Shown piece after piece: positions 17,121-25,463 of a stretch of 53,537 nt of DNA. Each line of letters opens with the position of its first letter. Positions within the stretch are counted from its first letter, which is position 1. The DNA lies in contig JADMJV010000174.1 of NCBI GenBank assembly GCA_018780265.1, positions 1 to 53,537 on the forward strand, read 5' to 3'. The position numbers and the translations under genes were made by a program. Under the pieces are notes generated by a model, which saw only the letters and a program-made list of their open reading frames with translations, had not been told where the DNA came from and searched no databases. Source of the DNA: a bacterium. GTDB taxonomy: Bacteria; Vulcanimicrobiota; Xenobia; Xenobiales; JADMJV01.

Positions 17121-18283
17121 GAGGTTACGGCCAGGTCGGGAGAAAAGTCCCTCGGCCTGTGTGCGTCGTGACCAAATCGATGGCGGATGGCTGCAACAAT
17201 TCGTTCCGCCGCCCGGCCGTCACCATAAGGACTGGCTACCTGACTCATAGCGCGGTAAGCACCAGGGTCCGACAAGAGTCGGGAGGCTTCCGATACAATG
17301 ACGCCTTGATCGGTGCCTACCAACTTGGCCACTCCCGCGTGCACCCCCTCGGGTCGCTCTGTGGTCTTGCGCAGCACCAGCACGGGCTTACCCAGCGAGG
17401 GGGCCTCTTCCTGAATTCCCCCGGAATCGGTGAGAATCAGAGTGCTGGCGCGCATCAACCGAATCAATGTGGTGTATTCCACAGGTTCGATCAGGTGAAC
17501 GCGCTCCACCCCTTGCAGCGCTGGGAACACAACTTCACGAACCTTCGGGTTCTTGTGCACGCTAAATACGATTTCACAGTTTGTGAAAACGTTCACAAGC
17601 GTTCTCAGGGCCATACAGATCTCCTGCATTGGTTGGCCCAGATTTTCGCGCCGGTGCGTTTCTACTAGAATCATCTTTTTGTCGGGTGCGATGTGGGGAA
17701 GATCGGCCGGCAGACCGGCCGGCAAACCGGCGGCAATGCTCAGCAGTGCGTCAGTGACCGTGTTTCCGGTCACCAGAATCCTTTCGCGGCCAAATCCTTC
17801 GCGGGTTAGATTGTCACCGGCCGCCTGAGTGGGGGCGAAATGAAGATCGGTTAACTGGCTCAGCAAGCGACGGTTCATCTCCTCGGGAAAGGGATCGTAG
17901 ATGTCGCCAGTGCGCAGTCCTGCTTCCACGTGTCCCACCGCGATTTTGGAGTAAAAAGCGGCCAGGCCCGACACAAAAGCGGTGGTGGTATCTCCCTGGG
18001 CCAGTACAATGTCGGGCTTGTGCTCGGCAAAGACTTTTTCCAGGCCTTCGAGGGCATCGCGCGTAATGCCGTAAAGGGTTTGATTGGCCTTCATGATGTT
18101 GAGGTCGACGTGAGGCTTGATTTGAAAAAGCTGCAAGACTTGATCGAGCATCTCGCGATGCTGACCGGTGGCCACATGGACAGGTTCGCAGTGAGGATCT
18201 TTTTCCAGTGCCAACAGCACGGGAGCCATTTTGATGGCCTCCGGGCGGGTTCCAAAGATGCTCATCACCCGGATGCGTTTCAT
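17117..18283 (-). CDS. wecB: UDP-N-acetylglucosamine 2-epimerase (non-hydrolysing)
   Basis: The 388-residue enzyme interconverts UDP-GlcNAc and UDP-ManNAc for surface glycans. It starts RVMSIFGTRPEAIKMAPVL, the family's N-terminal signature. HVEAGLRTGDIYDPFPEEMNR holds substrate and catalytic residues. VETHRRENLGQP and LTDSGGIQEEAPSLGKPVL are the two UDP-binding blocks. The length is typical. Together with the TagO/WecA-like transferase just upstream, it suggests a lipid-linked GlcNAc-ManNAc precursor, as in teichoic acid-like or enterobacterial-common-antigen-like polymers; no ManA-type transferase is in view. Confidence 0.96.
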   Translation of the reverse strand: MKRIRVMSIFGTRPEAIKMAPVLLALEKDPHCEPVHVATGQHREMLDQVLQLFQIKPHVDLNIMKANQTLYGITRDALEGLEKVFAEHKPDIVLAQGDTTTAFVSGLAAFYSKIAVGHVEAGLRTGDIYDPFPEEMNRRLLSQLTDLHFAPTQAAGDNLTREGFGRERILVTGNTVTDALLSIAAGLPAGLPADLPHIAPDKKMILVETHRRENLGQPMQEICMALRTLVNVFTNCEIVFSVHKNPKVREVVFPALQGVERVHLIEPVEYTTLIRLMRASTLILTDSGGIQEEAPSLGKPVLVLRKTTERPEGVHAGVAKLVGTDQGVIVSEASRLLSDPGAYRAMSQVASPYGDGRAAERIVAAIRHRFGHDAHRPRDFSPDLAVTS

Positions 18284-18293
18284 GGCCGTCTCC

Positions 18294-19268
18294 TTAGTGC
18301 ACTACGTAAGCCAGCGCCAGGCCAGCCAGGCCAAAGAACATGTTGATTCCGTAGATGAGAATCACGGCCTGTCGCTGACTCATCCCCATGCCCAGCAGGC
18401 GATGGTGGAGATGCTCTTTGTCAGGGCTGAAAATGGGCCGCCTGGCCAGGCCGCGGCGCACGATGGCGAAGGCGGTGTCGAAAATGGGCACGGCCATCAC
18501 CAGGATGGGAATCACCAGCGTCAGCGAGAGGGTGGTCTTGAGGGCGCCCACGATCGACCAGCCAGCAAAATTGAGTCCCAGCAGCAGGCTGCCAGTGTCG
18601 CCCATAAAGATCGTGGCGGGATTGAAGTTGTAGCGCAGGAAGCCCAGGCAGCAACCGGCGATGGAGGCCATCACAATCATCACCAGCCAGTGGCCCTGGA
18701 GCGCCGAGACAAAGCCAAAGACCAGTGAACTGCCCAGGGCCACACCGGCCACCAGGCCGTCGAGTCCATCAAGCAGGTTGATGGCATTGGTGATGCCGAC
18801 GATCCAGAAGATGGTCAGGACCCACTCCTGCCAGTCGTTGAAGAAGAAGTAGTCGCTGGCAAAACCAGATACGAACTCGATGCGGATGCCGAAGTAGCAC
18901 ATGACGCTGGCGGTAGCGATCTGACAGAGCAGCTTGACTTTGGCCGGCATATTGTAGCGGTCATCCCACATACCGGTAAGCACAATCATGAGACTGCCCA
19001 GCAGCATGCCGGTCAGGTGCGACCAGTGCCGGTCTTGCAACAGAGAAGCTTCGGCCGGGAAGAGGGCCAGAGTCAGCAAGACGGCCGCTACCAGCGAACA
19101 AAAAACACCCAGTCCGCCCCAAAGCGGAGTAGGGATTTTGTGAACCTTACGCGCGTTGGGCCTGTCGATGGCGCCGGCGAAAGTGGCGATGCGTTTTACC
19201 AACGGTGTCGCCGCCAGCGTGCCGAGGCACCCGAGCGTAAACGCTACCAAACTGACTGTGGCGTGCAT
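18294..19268 (-). CDS. Undecaprenyl-phosphate GlcNAc-1-phosphate transferase (WecA/TagO type)
   Basis: The 324-residue protein has about ten membrane helices and belongs to the MraY/WecA family. Conserved cytoplasmic motifs are all there: KVHKIPTPLWGGLGVF (polyprenyl-phosphate side), GMWDDRYNMPAKVKLLCQ (Asp-Asp), NAINLLDGLDGLVAG, FMGDTGS, and the HLHHRLL-type loop 5 motif DKEHLHHRLLGMG that marks GlcNAc-1-P rather than MurNAc-peptide transferases. It loads GlcNAc-1-P on undecaprenyl phosphate. It is the first gene of the long operon, with a strong AAGGAGAG ribosome site 8 nt before its ATG. Confidence 0.93.
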   Translation of the reverse strand: MHATVSLVAFTLGCLGTLAATPLVKRIATFAGAIDRPNARKVHKIPTPLWGGLGVFCSLVAAVLLTLALFPAEASLLQDRHWSHLTGMLLGSLMIVLTGMWDDRYNMPAKVKLLCQIATASVMCYFGIRIEFVSGFASDYFFFNDWQEWVLTIFWIVGITNAINLLDGLDGLVAGVALGSSLVFGFVSALQGHWLVMIVMASIAGCCLGFLRYNFNPATIFMGDTGSLLLGLNFAGWSIVGALKTTLSLTLVIPILVMAVPIFDTAFAIVRRGLARRPIFSPDKEHLHHRLLGMGMSQRQAVILIYGINMFFGLAGLALAYVVH

Positions 19269-19330
19269 GTATTCCCTCTCCTTAGCGGAGTGTTCGCTGA
19301 TCGGCGTGGCTCACCTATTGAGTCGCCGGG

Positions 19331-19360
19331 AGGATAGCACGCGGGAAGAGTTATTGTCAA
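19331..19360 (-). promoter_or_regulatory. Sigma70-type promoter of the tagO-wecB-atp-murA operon
   Basis: On the minus strand TTGACA (19360-19355) and TATCCT (19336-19331) are 18 bp apart. The -35 box is perfect and the -10 box matches four of six. The predicted start near 19325 leaves about 57 nt of leader before the tagO ATG at 19268. No other good promoter was noticed inside the operon, though internal ones cannot be excluded. Confidence 0.7.
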
Positions 19361-19370
19361 CCCGACACTC

Positions 19371-19886
19371 TTATTCCTCGACGGCGACTCGCTTGCCCTC
19401 GACCACTTTGTTACCCCCTTCGTTCTTGGCTACTTCGAGCGCCTGTCTGGAGCTTTCGATCAGCACATCGAGGGTGTCGCCGTGTTCAGGAAAGGTCACG
19501 AAGCCTACGTTGACGGCAACTCGAACCCGGTCGTCCTGGGTTGTTCCCATGAACCAGTGTTCTTCTACCGTTTTGCGCATTCTTTCGGCGGCCACCAGGG
19601 CTCCGGCTACGTCGGTTTCGGGCAGGGCGGCACCAAAAACTTCGCCATCAAAGCGGCCCAGCACGTCAACGTCGCGCAGGCCAGACTTCAGTACGGCGGC
19701 AAGTTGCTTGAGCAAACTGTAGCCCATTGACCAGCGCACATCACGCTCCTGGCTGAAATGGTTGTGAGCCAGATCGATCATCAGGAAACCAAAGGGGCGG
19801 CGATAACGCACCGACCGCTTCAGTTCTTCGTCAACCTTCGCCAAAAACGCTTTGCGCTCGTATAAGCCACTCAGTTTGTCTAACAT
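19371..19886 (-). CDS. Degenerate GGDEF-domain protein
   Basis: The 171-residue single-domain protein keeps the GGDEF scaffold: DKLSGLYERKAFL at the start, FGFLMIDLAHNHF where the metal-binding DxDxFK block should be, and a VNVGFVTFPEHGDT strand. The active-site signature reads DGEVF instead of GG(D/E)EF, and the metal-binding Asp-x-Asp is Asp-Leu-Ala. It is unlikely to make cyclic di-GMP. The allosteric I-site RxxD (RDVD) is kept exactly five residues upstream, so it may bind cyclic di-GMP as a receptor. No sensor domain is fused. It lies 87 bp after the Ser/Thr kinase gene on the same strand, and tandem-PilZ genes are close by. Confidence 0.8.
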   Translation of the reverse strand: MLDKLSGLYERKAFLAKVDEELKRSVRYRRPFGFLMIDLAHNHFSQERDVRWSMGYSLLKQLAAVLKSGLRDVDVLGRFDGEVFGAALPETDVAGALVAAERMRKTVEEHWFMGTTQDDRVRVAVNVGFVTFPEHGDTLDVLIESSRQALEVAKNEGGNKVVEGKRVAVEE

Positions 19887-19973
19887 CCTGCCTCCTGACC
19901 ATGTCTTTGCGGCAGCCCTGTCCTATCTTTTGGACATGGGTTCCGGCTTGCCTTTGTCACAGGTGAAAAAAAT

Positions 19974-21140
19974 TCAAAACGCGATTCCCCACCCTTTGGA
20001 CTCCTCGTAGTCTTGCACATACTGCCCCAGGATCTCCTGTGTGCGCTGGGCGCGGTCGCTAGATTTTGGGTCGACTTCGCCGATCAGGCGAGCGTCCAGG
20101 ATCCCTTGTTTGGTGCGGAAGGACACCAGGGAGCGGTCTTCGTCTTTGGTGATTTGCAGTTCGAAAGGGGTGGAACTGGCCAGTACAAACTGCAAATAAT
20201 CGAGATTGGGGGGCAGAAAGCGAGTATGGCATTCATTGCCGTAGCGCAAAATCAACTCTTTCAGCTTGGGGTCAAGTACTTCGCTCTTGTAGCTGTGCAC
20301 GGCGCCCTCAAAATCCAGGCAATTAGAGGTGGGGATTTCCACGGCGATGTTTTTGAGATTGGTCAGGGACTCGGCCATCAAAGCGGCGCTTTGCACTCGT
20401 TCGTCCGACCACGGCTTGAGGGCGGCCACGATGGCCCGATTGAGTTGGGCATCGATCGACAGGTCTTCAAAGTCGAAGTCCCTGGGCTTAATGCCAGAAA
20501 TCAACTGATGCATGGTGGCGCCCAGGGAATACAGGTCGGAGCGTGGTTCGGGTCGCCCAAATTGCTGTTCCGGCGAGGCGTAACCCGGTGTGCCGATCCA
20601 CAGTCCTTCGCCGGGGTTGGTAACGCAAGAAATTCCGAAGTCGATCAGATAGATGCGTCCGTTTTCATCGAGCAGCAGATTGGAGGGCTTGATGTCGCGA
20701 TGAACCACGGGGGGGACTCGCTGATGCAAATAGTCCAGGGCGCTCAGAGTCTGCAAGGCCCAGCCTACCACCTGTCCAACGGGCAGTCCCGGGTCGCCTT
20801 CTTCTTTGAGTTTTTGGGATAGGTCGATGCCGCGCACCAATTCCATCACGAAGTAGAAGGAGTTGCCGTGCATAAAGGAGGCGGTCACGCGGGGGATGTT
20901 GGGGTGACGCAGCGTCATCATAACCTGGATCTCGCTGATAAAGCGTTCGCGAGCGCCCTGCTGGCCCTCGGTATCCACTCCCGGATTGATCATTTCTTTG
21001 AGGGCAAAGGTCTTGCCGCCCAGGCGGTGGTCGACCACCTCGTAGACGGCCCCCATTCCCCCTGCTTTGATCGCCCTTTTGACCTCAAACCGTCCTTGAT
21101 CCAGTACGGTGCCCAGGACCAGACGTTGCTCCTTGTCCAT
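19974..21140 (-). CDS. Hanks-type serine/threonine protein kinase
   Basis: The 388-residue soluble kinase has all catalytic motifs: the Gly loop KAGGMGAVYE (26-34), Lys48 in FALKEM, HRDIKPSN (147-154), DFG (167-169) and GYASPEQ in the activation segment. The kinase domain ends near residue 265. The remaining about 120 residues (e.g. LKELILRYGNECHTRFLPP and SLVSFRTKQGILDARL) match nothing I recognise. They lack PASTA repeats or a membrane helix, so it is a cytoplasmic kinase. A short hairpin lies just before the start codon. Confidence 0.93.
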   Translation of the reverse strand: MDKEQRLVLGTVLDQGRFEVKRAIKAGGMGAVYEVVDHRLGGKTFALKEMINPGVDTEGQQGARERFISEIQVMMTLRHPNIPRVTASFMHGNSFYFVMELVRGIDLSQKLKEEGDPGLPVGQVVGWALQTLSALDYLHQRVPPVVHRDIKPSNLLLDENGRIYLIDFGISCVTNPGEGLWIGTPGYASPEQQFGRPEPRSDLYSLGATMHQLISGIKPRDFDFEDLSIDAQLNRAIVAALKPWSDERVQSAALMAESLTNLKNIAVEIPTSNCLDFEGAVHSYKSEVLDPKLKELILRYGNECHTRFLPPNLDYLQFVLASSTPFELQITKDEDRSLVSFRTKQGILDARLIGEVDPKSSDRAQRTQEILGQYVQDYEESKGWGIAF

Positions 21141-21146
21141 GCGCCT

Positions 21147-21162
21147 CTGTTCGCAAGAACAG
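21147..21162 (-). promoter_or_regulatory. Hairpin next to the kinase start codon
   Basis: ctgttc-gcaa-gaacag is a perfect six-base inverted repeat ending about 6 nt before the kinase ATG at 21140 on the minus strand. In the mRNA it would place a small stem over the ribosome-binding region (GAGGCGC-ATG). A further ctgttc lies at 21172-21177 and could compete for pairing. Confidence 0.35.
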
Positions 21163-21264
21163 TCCCAGTCCCTGTTCTATGTGTCCCCCGAGGTAAGTCG
21201 CTTGCGCTTTTGGGCGTAGAGGCGCCCGCATAGGCATCGCAGGGCGACTGTCGAACCGGCCCTC

Positions 21265-22074
21265 ATGCAAACCGAAAAACGCCCCCCGGCCGGCACTCTG
21301 CCCGGCGAATGGATTCCGCCGGCCGGACTGACCCTCACTTCCACTGTTCCCAGTCCGGTGGTGCAACGGTTGGACATTGACGGGCGTTCGCTGGCCCTGC
21401 AGGCCCATCAGGTGCTCACTCCTCAAGACTGCGACCTGCTGGTGAAGGCCATGGCCGAATCGAAAAAAGGCTGTCCGGTCGACGTTTTTGGCTTTTCCGA
21501 CGGAGACACCCGGGGCATCAAGGCGGCGGTCAGCCAAGAATCCAGGGGTTCGTGGCGGGCCACCGCCTGGTCGCCCGAGCTGGCCGCCCAGCTCTGGAAA
21601 AAGCTGGACCCCGCCATCCCCGAACAACGCATCATTGAAGACGACCGGACGGCCACCGATTGGCACAGCCCCAGCCCCCACCGCCACTGGGTCAAAGTGG
21701 GGCTGAGTCCGGTTCTGCGCTTTATGCGCTACGAATCGGGAGGCCAGCACTGTTCCCACTACGACGCCAGTTTCGACTATGGAGACGGGCGCCGCACTTT
21801 GCTATCGGTGGTCTTTTACCTCACCGAGGCCGAACCAGGGGCAGGCGGCTGCACACGCTTTGTGCGCGACGGACAGGAAGACAAGCCGATTGGACAGCGT
21901 TCTTTCGGCGACTGGCCTCGGCTCACCGAACCGCACGAAGTGGTTGTGGCGGTGCGTCCCCAGTTGGGCTCGGTGCTGGCCTTCGATCATCGACTCTGTC
22001 ACGATGTCGAACAATACCTGGGCCAGGGCCCCCGTGTCATCGTGCGCGGCGATGTGGTCTTCCGCCCTGCCTGA
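21265..22074 (+). CDS. Prolyl-4-hydroxylase-like 2OG-Fe(II) oxygenase
   Basis: The 269-residue protein has a C-terminal double-stranded beta-helix oxygenase domain (about 145-269). The iron ligands are His165 and Asp167 in SHYDASF and His246 in FDHRLCHDVEQ. Arg261 (VIVRGDVVF) is placed to bind 2-oxoglutarate. The order and spacing match prolyl-4-hydroxylase-type enzymes (P4Hc). The first 45 residues look like a short extension with no signal peptide. The target could be a protein side chain or a small molecule. It is divergent from the kinase gene and ends 1 bp from the convergent beta-lactamase-like gene. Confidence 0.85.
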   Translation: MQTEKRPPAGTLPGEWIPPAGLTLTSTVPSPVVQRLDIDGRSLALQAHQVLTPQDCDLLVKAMAESKKGCPVDVFGFSDGDTRGIKAAVSQESRGSWRATAWSPELAAQLWKKLDPAIPEQRIIEDDRTATDWHSPSPHRHWVKVGLSPVLRFMRYESGGQHCSHYDASFDYGDGRRTLLSVVFYLTEAEPGAGGCTRFVRDGQEDKPIGQRSFGDWPRLTEPHEVVVAVRPQLGSVLAFDHRLCHDVEQYLGQGPRVIVRGDVVFRPA

Positions 22075-22075
22075 C

Positions 22076-22855
22076 TCAGGCTGCGGGCTCGTCACCACAG
22101 TGCCAGTGGTAGACCGCCAGCGACAATTGGGCCAGAGCGTGGTCCACTTCCCAGCTCGGGCCTCCTTTTTGGGTCAGCAAGCAAAGGACGTAGGGACTCT
22201 CGGGCACTTCGACCACGGCCACGTCGTGACGAACTCCCTCCAATTCGCCCGTTTTGTGGGCTACCGAAAGTTCTGGCGGCAACATTTGAGGAATCTTCTC
22301 GCGAAACTGCTGGCGCCTCATGGTGGCCAGAGCCTGAGCGGTGTGATTGCGATCGAGCAGCTCGCCTCGGTGCAGAGCGGTCAGACACAGGCCCATATCC
22401 AGAGCCGTGGTGCGATTGTCGTGACCTGGCCGCGCCGCCTCCATAAAGCGCCGTCCCATGACGGTGCTGGTCATGCCCAAATCTTGAAACAAACGCACCA
22501 ACGCCCCCTCGGGCAGCAGGTCGAGCAGCAGGTTGGAGGCCACATTGTCGCTGACCACAATCATCAGGCGGTAAAGATCCGAAACCGTAACCTCGACACC
22601 GTCGTGAAGTTCGAAGAGCACGCCAGCGCCGCCCACATGGTCTTTCATTTCCACCGGGCGCTGCTGATCCAGGCTCAACTGACCGAGTTGATTCTCTCGC
22701 AAAATGGCCAACATAATGGCCACCTTGATCACACTGGCGGCGGGAAAGTCCTCTTCGGCCCGCCAACCCCAACGCTGACCGGTGTGCAGGTTCTCGTAGT
22801 AGGCGGCCACCTCGGCTGGCATCTGGCGCAGTTGAGCGAGAATTTGTGCGTTCAA
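22076..22855 (-). CDS. Class A beta-lactamase-like serine hydrolase
   Basis: The 259-residue protein has the penicillin-recognising fold motifs: Ser41-x-x-Lys44 (ASVIKVAIM), Ser102-Asp-Asn104 (VVSDNVASNLL) and Lys201-Thr-Gly (AHKTGELEG). The omega-loop Glu used for deacylation in true class A enzymes is not in its usual EPELN context; the region reads RRFMEAARPGHDNRTT. There is also no signal peptide. It is therefore more likely a cytoplasmic or peripheral esterase/transpeptidase-like relative than a resistance enzyme. Its ATG overlaps the PilZ gene's stop by four bases, so the two are one operon. Confidence 0.8.
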   Translation of the reverse strand: MNAQILAQLRQMPAEVAAYYENLHTGQRWGWRAEEDFPAASVIKVAIMLAILRENQLGQLSLDQQRPVEMKDHVGGAGVLFELHDGVEVTVSDLYRLMIVVSDNVASNLLLDLLPEGALVRLFQDLGMTSTVMGRRFMEAARPGHDNRTTALDMGLCLTALHRGELLDRNHTAQALATMRRQQFREKIPQMLPPELSVAHKTGELEGVRHDVAVVEVPESPYVLCLLTQKGGPSWEVDHALAQLSLAVYHWHCGDEPAA

Positions 22856-23604
22856 GCTTCCCCGGTCTTGAGCAATTGCAGCACATACTGGCCCAGCGCC
22901 CGCACCTGGCCTGCCTTGAGGTCTTCAAAGCGAATACTGGTCAAATGAGGTTCGTTGGGGTTGCCTTGTTTGGAGTGCAAGACGATGCCGGTCAGCCATA
23001 ACAGGCGCAGGCCCGCGATCGGACCTACCCGCAATTTTACCTTGGTGGAAGGTGCAAAGGCACTGGTCGACTCAAAAAGGGCTCCACCGGCTCCCAGATT
23101 GAGCACGGTCCCTTCCAGTTGGCGACCGTCCTCGCTGGCCAACTGTCCGTCTATCGAGGATTCGGCTCGAATCGACTTGCGCTTGGTGTAAATGGCGCGT
23201 TCGTCAAAGCCTAACTCTTTGAGCAAGAACTTGACCCACGATCGGCGCATATTGCCCGGCGTGTCAGCATACTGAAGACCGGTCTCCAGTTCTTCGGATT
23301 CTCGACGTTTGCGCGACCAGCGCACCAGGCACAACACGTATTCATTCTCGATCCGCTCGCTGCGAGTGGGGTGATAGACAAACACATTGCTGCCCGGCTT
23401 CAACTTGTGATTCATGCGCAGCCGCATGCCGTTGAGTCCCATATCGATAATGTGAGCTTCAAATTGTTGTTGCTCTACCACACATTGAACGGTGTAGTCG
23501 CAACGCAGGCGGATAAGGCGGCGCCGTTCCTCCGTCTTACTGGTGGCGCGCACCTGAAAAAAAGCCAGGGCCCCTTCCAAGAGCTGTTTGAATTTCTCTA
23601 TCAT
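22852..23604 (-). CDS. Tandem PilZ-domain protein
   Basis: The 250-residue protein seems to contain two PilZ-type domains. The first has RRRLIRLRC followed by IDMGLNGMRLRM, the second RKSIRAESSIDG followed by LNLGAGGALFES. Each pairs an Arg-rich strand start with a (D/N)xGxxG turn, as needed for cyclic di-GMP binding. The canonical Ser of DxSxxG is Gly in both, which also occurs in binders. It is soluble, with an amphipathic N-terminal helix (FKQLLEGALAFFQV). Operon with the hydrolase downstream. It may respond to cyclic di-GMP together with the GGDEF-derived protein at 19371. Confidence 0.8.
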   Translation of the reverse strand: MIEKFKQLLEGALAFFQVRATSKTEERRRLIRLRCDYTVQCVVEQQQFEAHIIDMGLNGMRLRMNHKLKPGSNVFVYHPTRSERIENEYVLCLVRWSRKRRESEELETGLQYADTPGNMRRSWVKFLLKELGFDERAIYTKRKSIRAESSIDGQLASEDGRQLEGTVLNLGAGGALFESTSAFAPSTKVKLRVGPIAGLRLLWLTGIVLHSKQGNPNEPHLTSIRFEDLKAGQVRALGQYVLQLLKTGEA

Positions 23605-23633
23605 TGAGTGGGACTGCTGCGGTAGGGCGACAA

Positions 23634-24044
23634 CTACTCCTCCAATTCGGCCTGGTTGACTTCGAAGACCTGACGCCCCACCTCGTCGCCGTTCAGAAAA
23701 ACGACAATGGCATACCTTCCGGCCACATCCAACGACAGGTCCATCGAGGAGGCGAATTGCCAGCGTTGACTGCGATTTGGTGCGCTCCCTTGGGGAAGAC
23801 TCACTTCAAAGTCGGCCTCTAAAGAGGCCAACCATTTGCCCTGGGGACTCTGCACGTCCAGCACAAATTCGTGAGTCTGGCCTAATTCATCGGGACTGAG
23901 GGCGATCGATACGGCTACCGCCAGGTGTTGGGCCACGGGAAACTCAGTATGAACGGTGAGTCTGTCCCATCCCCCGCCCATTACGTAGAGCTTATTTCCG
24001 ATTACTTCGGCGGCGTCGGCCAGTATTAACCACTCTAACTTCAT
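23634..24044 (-). CDS. DUF6941-type protein
   Basis: The 136-residue soluble protein starts MKLEWLILADAAEVIGNKLYV and contains MGGGWDRLTV, the pattern of the DUF6941 family of small beta-sandwich proteins of unknown function. Alternating strands (PVAQHLAVAVSIALS, RYAIVVFLNGDEVGRQVFEV) support an all-beta fold. The start at 24044 is chosen over 24062 because a strong GGAAGGAGG ribosome site lies directly upstream. Same strand as the PilZ gene, 29 bp before it. Confidence 0.75.
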   Translation of the reverse strand: MKLEWLILADAAEVIGNKLYVMGGGWDRLTVHTEFPVAQHLAVAVSIALSPDELGQTHEFVLDVQSPQGKWLASLEADFEVSLPQGSAPNRSQRWQFASSMDLSLDVAGRYAIVVFLNGDEVGRQVFEVNQAELEE

Positions 24045-24128
24045 GGAACGCCCTCCTTCCAACGTCGAGCCCTAGAGTCCTGGTTGACCGGGGGCAGGAG
24101 CCTGCCCTCCTTTCCTTAAGTGCCGCTC

Positions 24129-25463
24129 ATGGCCACCAAAGTGGCGATGTTCGTATTTAACAATCTCGACCACGACGCCCGCGTGCACCGTCAGGCCCAA
24201 ACGCTGGCCCAGGCCGGTTACCATGTGCGTATTTTTGCGTTTTTTTCACCGCCTTGTCGCCAACACGAAAGTTATCCCGGCGGCTATGAGGCGGTTCGTC
24301 TGGACCATCGCTCCTCCCTCGATCGTTATTGGAGCGAGTGGTTTCCCCGCCGCTCCAAACCCAGGCCAGCCGCGCCCGGGCAGCCCCTGCAACTGCCCCC
24401 CAACCGTGTTCCCTGCCGCCCCTGCCCACCTCCACCTGCTCGCCAGTTGCCCCTGCACAGCTCGGCTCAGCGCCGCGGTCACCGCGCCTTTGTGCGCCAG
24501 GTCAACTCCCAGTGGTGGCAGGCGGCCACCGCCTGGAAGCCCGACCTGTGCCAGGCCCACGATCTGGATGCCCTCTGGGCAGCCCAGGCCACCGCCCTGA
24601 GTTGCGGAGCTGCCTTAATTTATGATTGTCACGAAATCTGGACAGAGCAGCACTTCCTCAACGACCGCGAGGAGGTGACCTTTTGGAATCAGTGGGAAGC
24701 ACGACTGGCGCCTTCGGTAGACGGATGGCTGACGGTCAACCGCTCACTGGCCCAAATTTTCGCACAACGCTATGGGGTGGAGGTGCAACCCCTGCTCAAC
24801 TGCCCGCGACGGCAAGAGTTGCAGCCCGCCCAACAAGGCAGCCTGAAACAGCAATTTGAAGGGCGTCCGGTGGCCCTCTTCTCGGGGGGCTTTCAGGCCT
24901 CGCGCGGCCTCGAAGAATTGGTGGCCGCGGCCCTGCTCCAAAAGGAGGTGGCTGTGGCTTTGCAGGGGTTTGGTCCTCACGAGGCCGGACTGCGCCAGTT
25001 GGCCCAGCAGCATCGCAGCCCGGTGACCTTCCTGCCCAAGGTCCCCCACGCCCAGTTGACCGAAATTTGCAGCCAGGCCGACATCGGCGTGATGCCGGTC
25101 CTGCCCGACTGCCTCAACAGCTACTACTGTTCGCCCAACAAGATCTTTGACTATATGATGGCCGGGCTGCCTGTTGTGGCCGCTGACCTCCCCGAAATGG
25201 CCGCCCTCCTCGAGCACTGCAATAATGGGCTGCTCTACGATTCTTTCTCGCCCAACGATCTGGCCCAGGCCCTGATCCAGGTGGCCCGGCATCCGCAGCG
25301 GGAAGAGATGGCCCGAGCCAGCCGCAGATGGGCCGAGAGCCGCTACAACTGGGAAACAGAGGGCCTCAAGCTGCTGGATCTGTGTGCTCAACTGCTGGAA
25401 CGGCGTCAGCGCGGCCAGCTAAAGGCAAAGAACTGGGTGGAGCCGCAAAGCCCTCCCCGCTGA
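24129..25463 (+). CDS. Glycosyltransferase, GT4-like
   Basis: The 444-residue protein has two Rossmann halves. The N-terminal half begins TKVAMFVFNNLDHDARVHRQ and includes PDLCQAHDLDALWAAQA. The C-terminal half includes RPVALFSGGFQASRGLEELV, VALQGFGPHEAGLRQLAQQ and the nucleotide-sugar region SPNKIFDYMMAGLPVVAADL, where the usual EExE is relaxed. This is the layout of GT-B family 4 enzymes. Residues about 75-125 are a Pro/Arg-rich insertion. It probably transfers a sugar to a lipid-linked or surface glycan. Its last 98 bases overlap the 3' end of the convergent asparagine-synthase-type gene. Confidence 0.85.
   Translation: MATKVAMFVFNNLDHDARVHRQAQTLAQAGYHVRIFAFFSPPCRQHESYPGGYEAVRLDHRSSLDRYWSEWFPRRSKPRPAAPGQPLQLPPNRVPCRPCPPPPARQLPLHSSAQRRGHRAFVRQVNSQWWQAATAWKPDLCQAHDLDALWAAQATALSCGAALIYDCHEIWTEQHFLNDREEVTFWNQWEARLAPSVDGWLTVNRSLAQIFAQRYGVEVQPLLNCPRRQELQPAQQGSLKQQFEGRPVALFSGGFQASRGLEELVAAALLQKEVAVALQGFGPHEAGLRQLAQQHRSPVTFLPKVPHAQLTEICSQADIGVMPVLPDCLNSYYCSPNKIFDYMMAGLPVVAADLPEMAALLEHCNNGLLYDSFSPNDLAQALIQVARHPQREEMARASRRWAESRYNWETEGLKLLDLCAQLLERRQRGQLKAKNWVEPQSPPR

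Noticed and set aside
22076..22855. Antibiotic-resistance class A beta-lactamase
   Set aside because: The SxxK, SDN and KTG motifs fit, but there is no signal peptide and no clear omega-loop deacylation Glu context, so resistance is not claimed.
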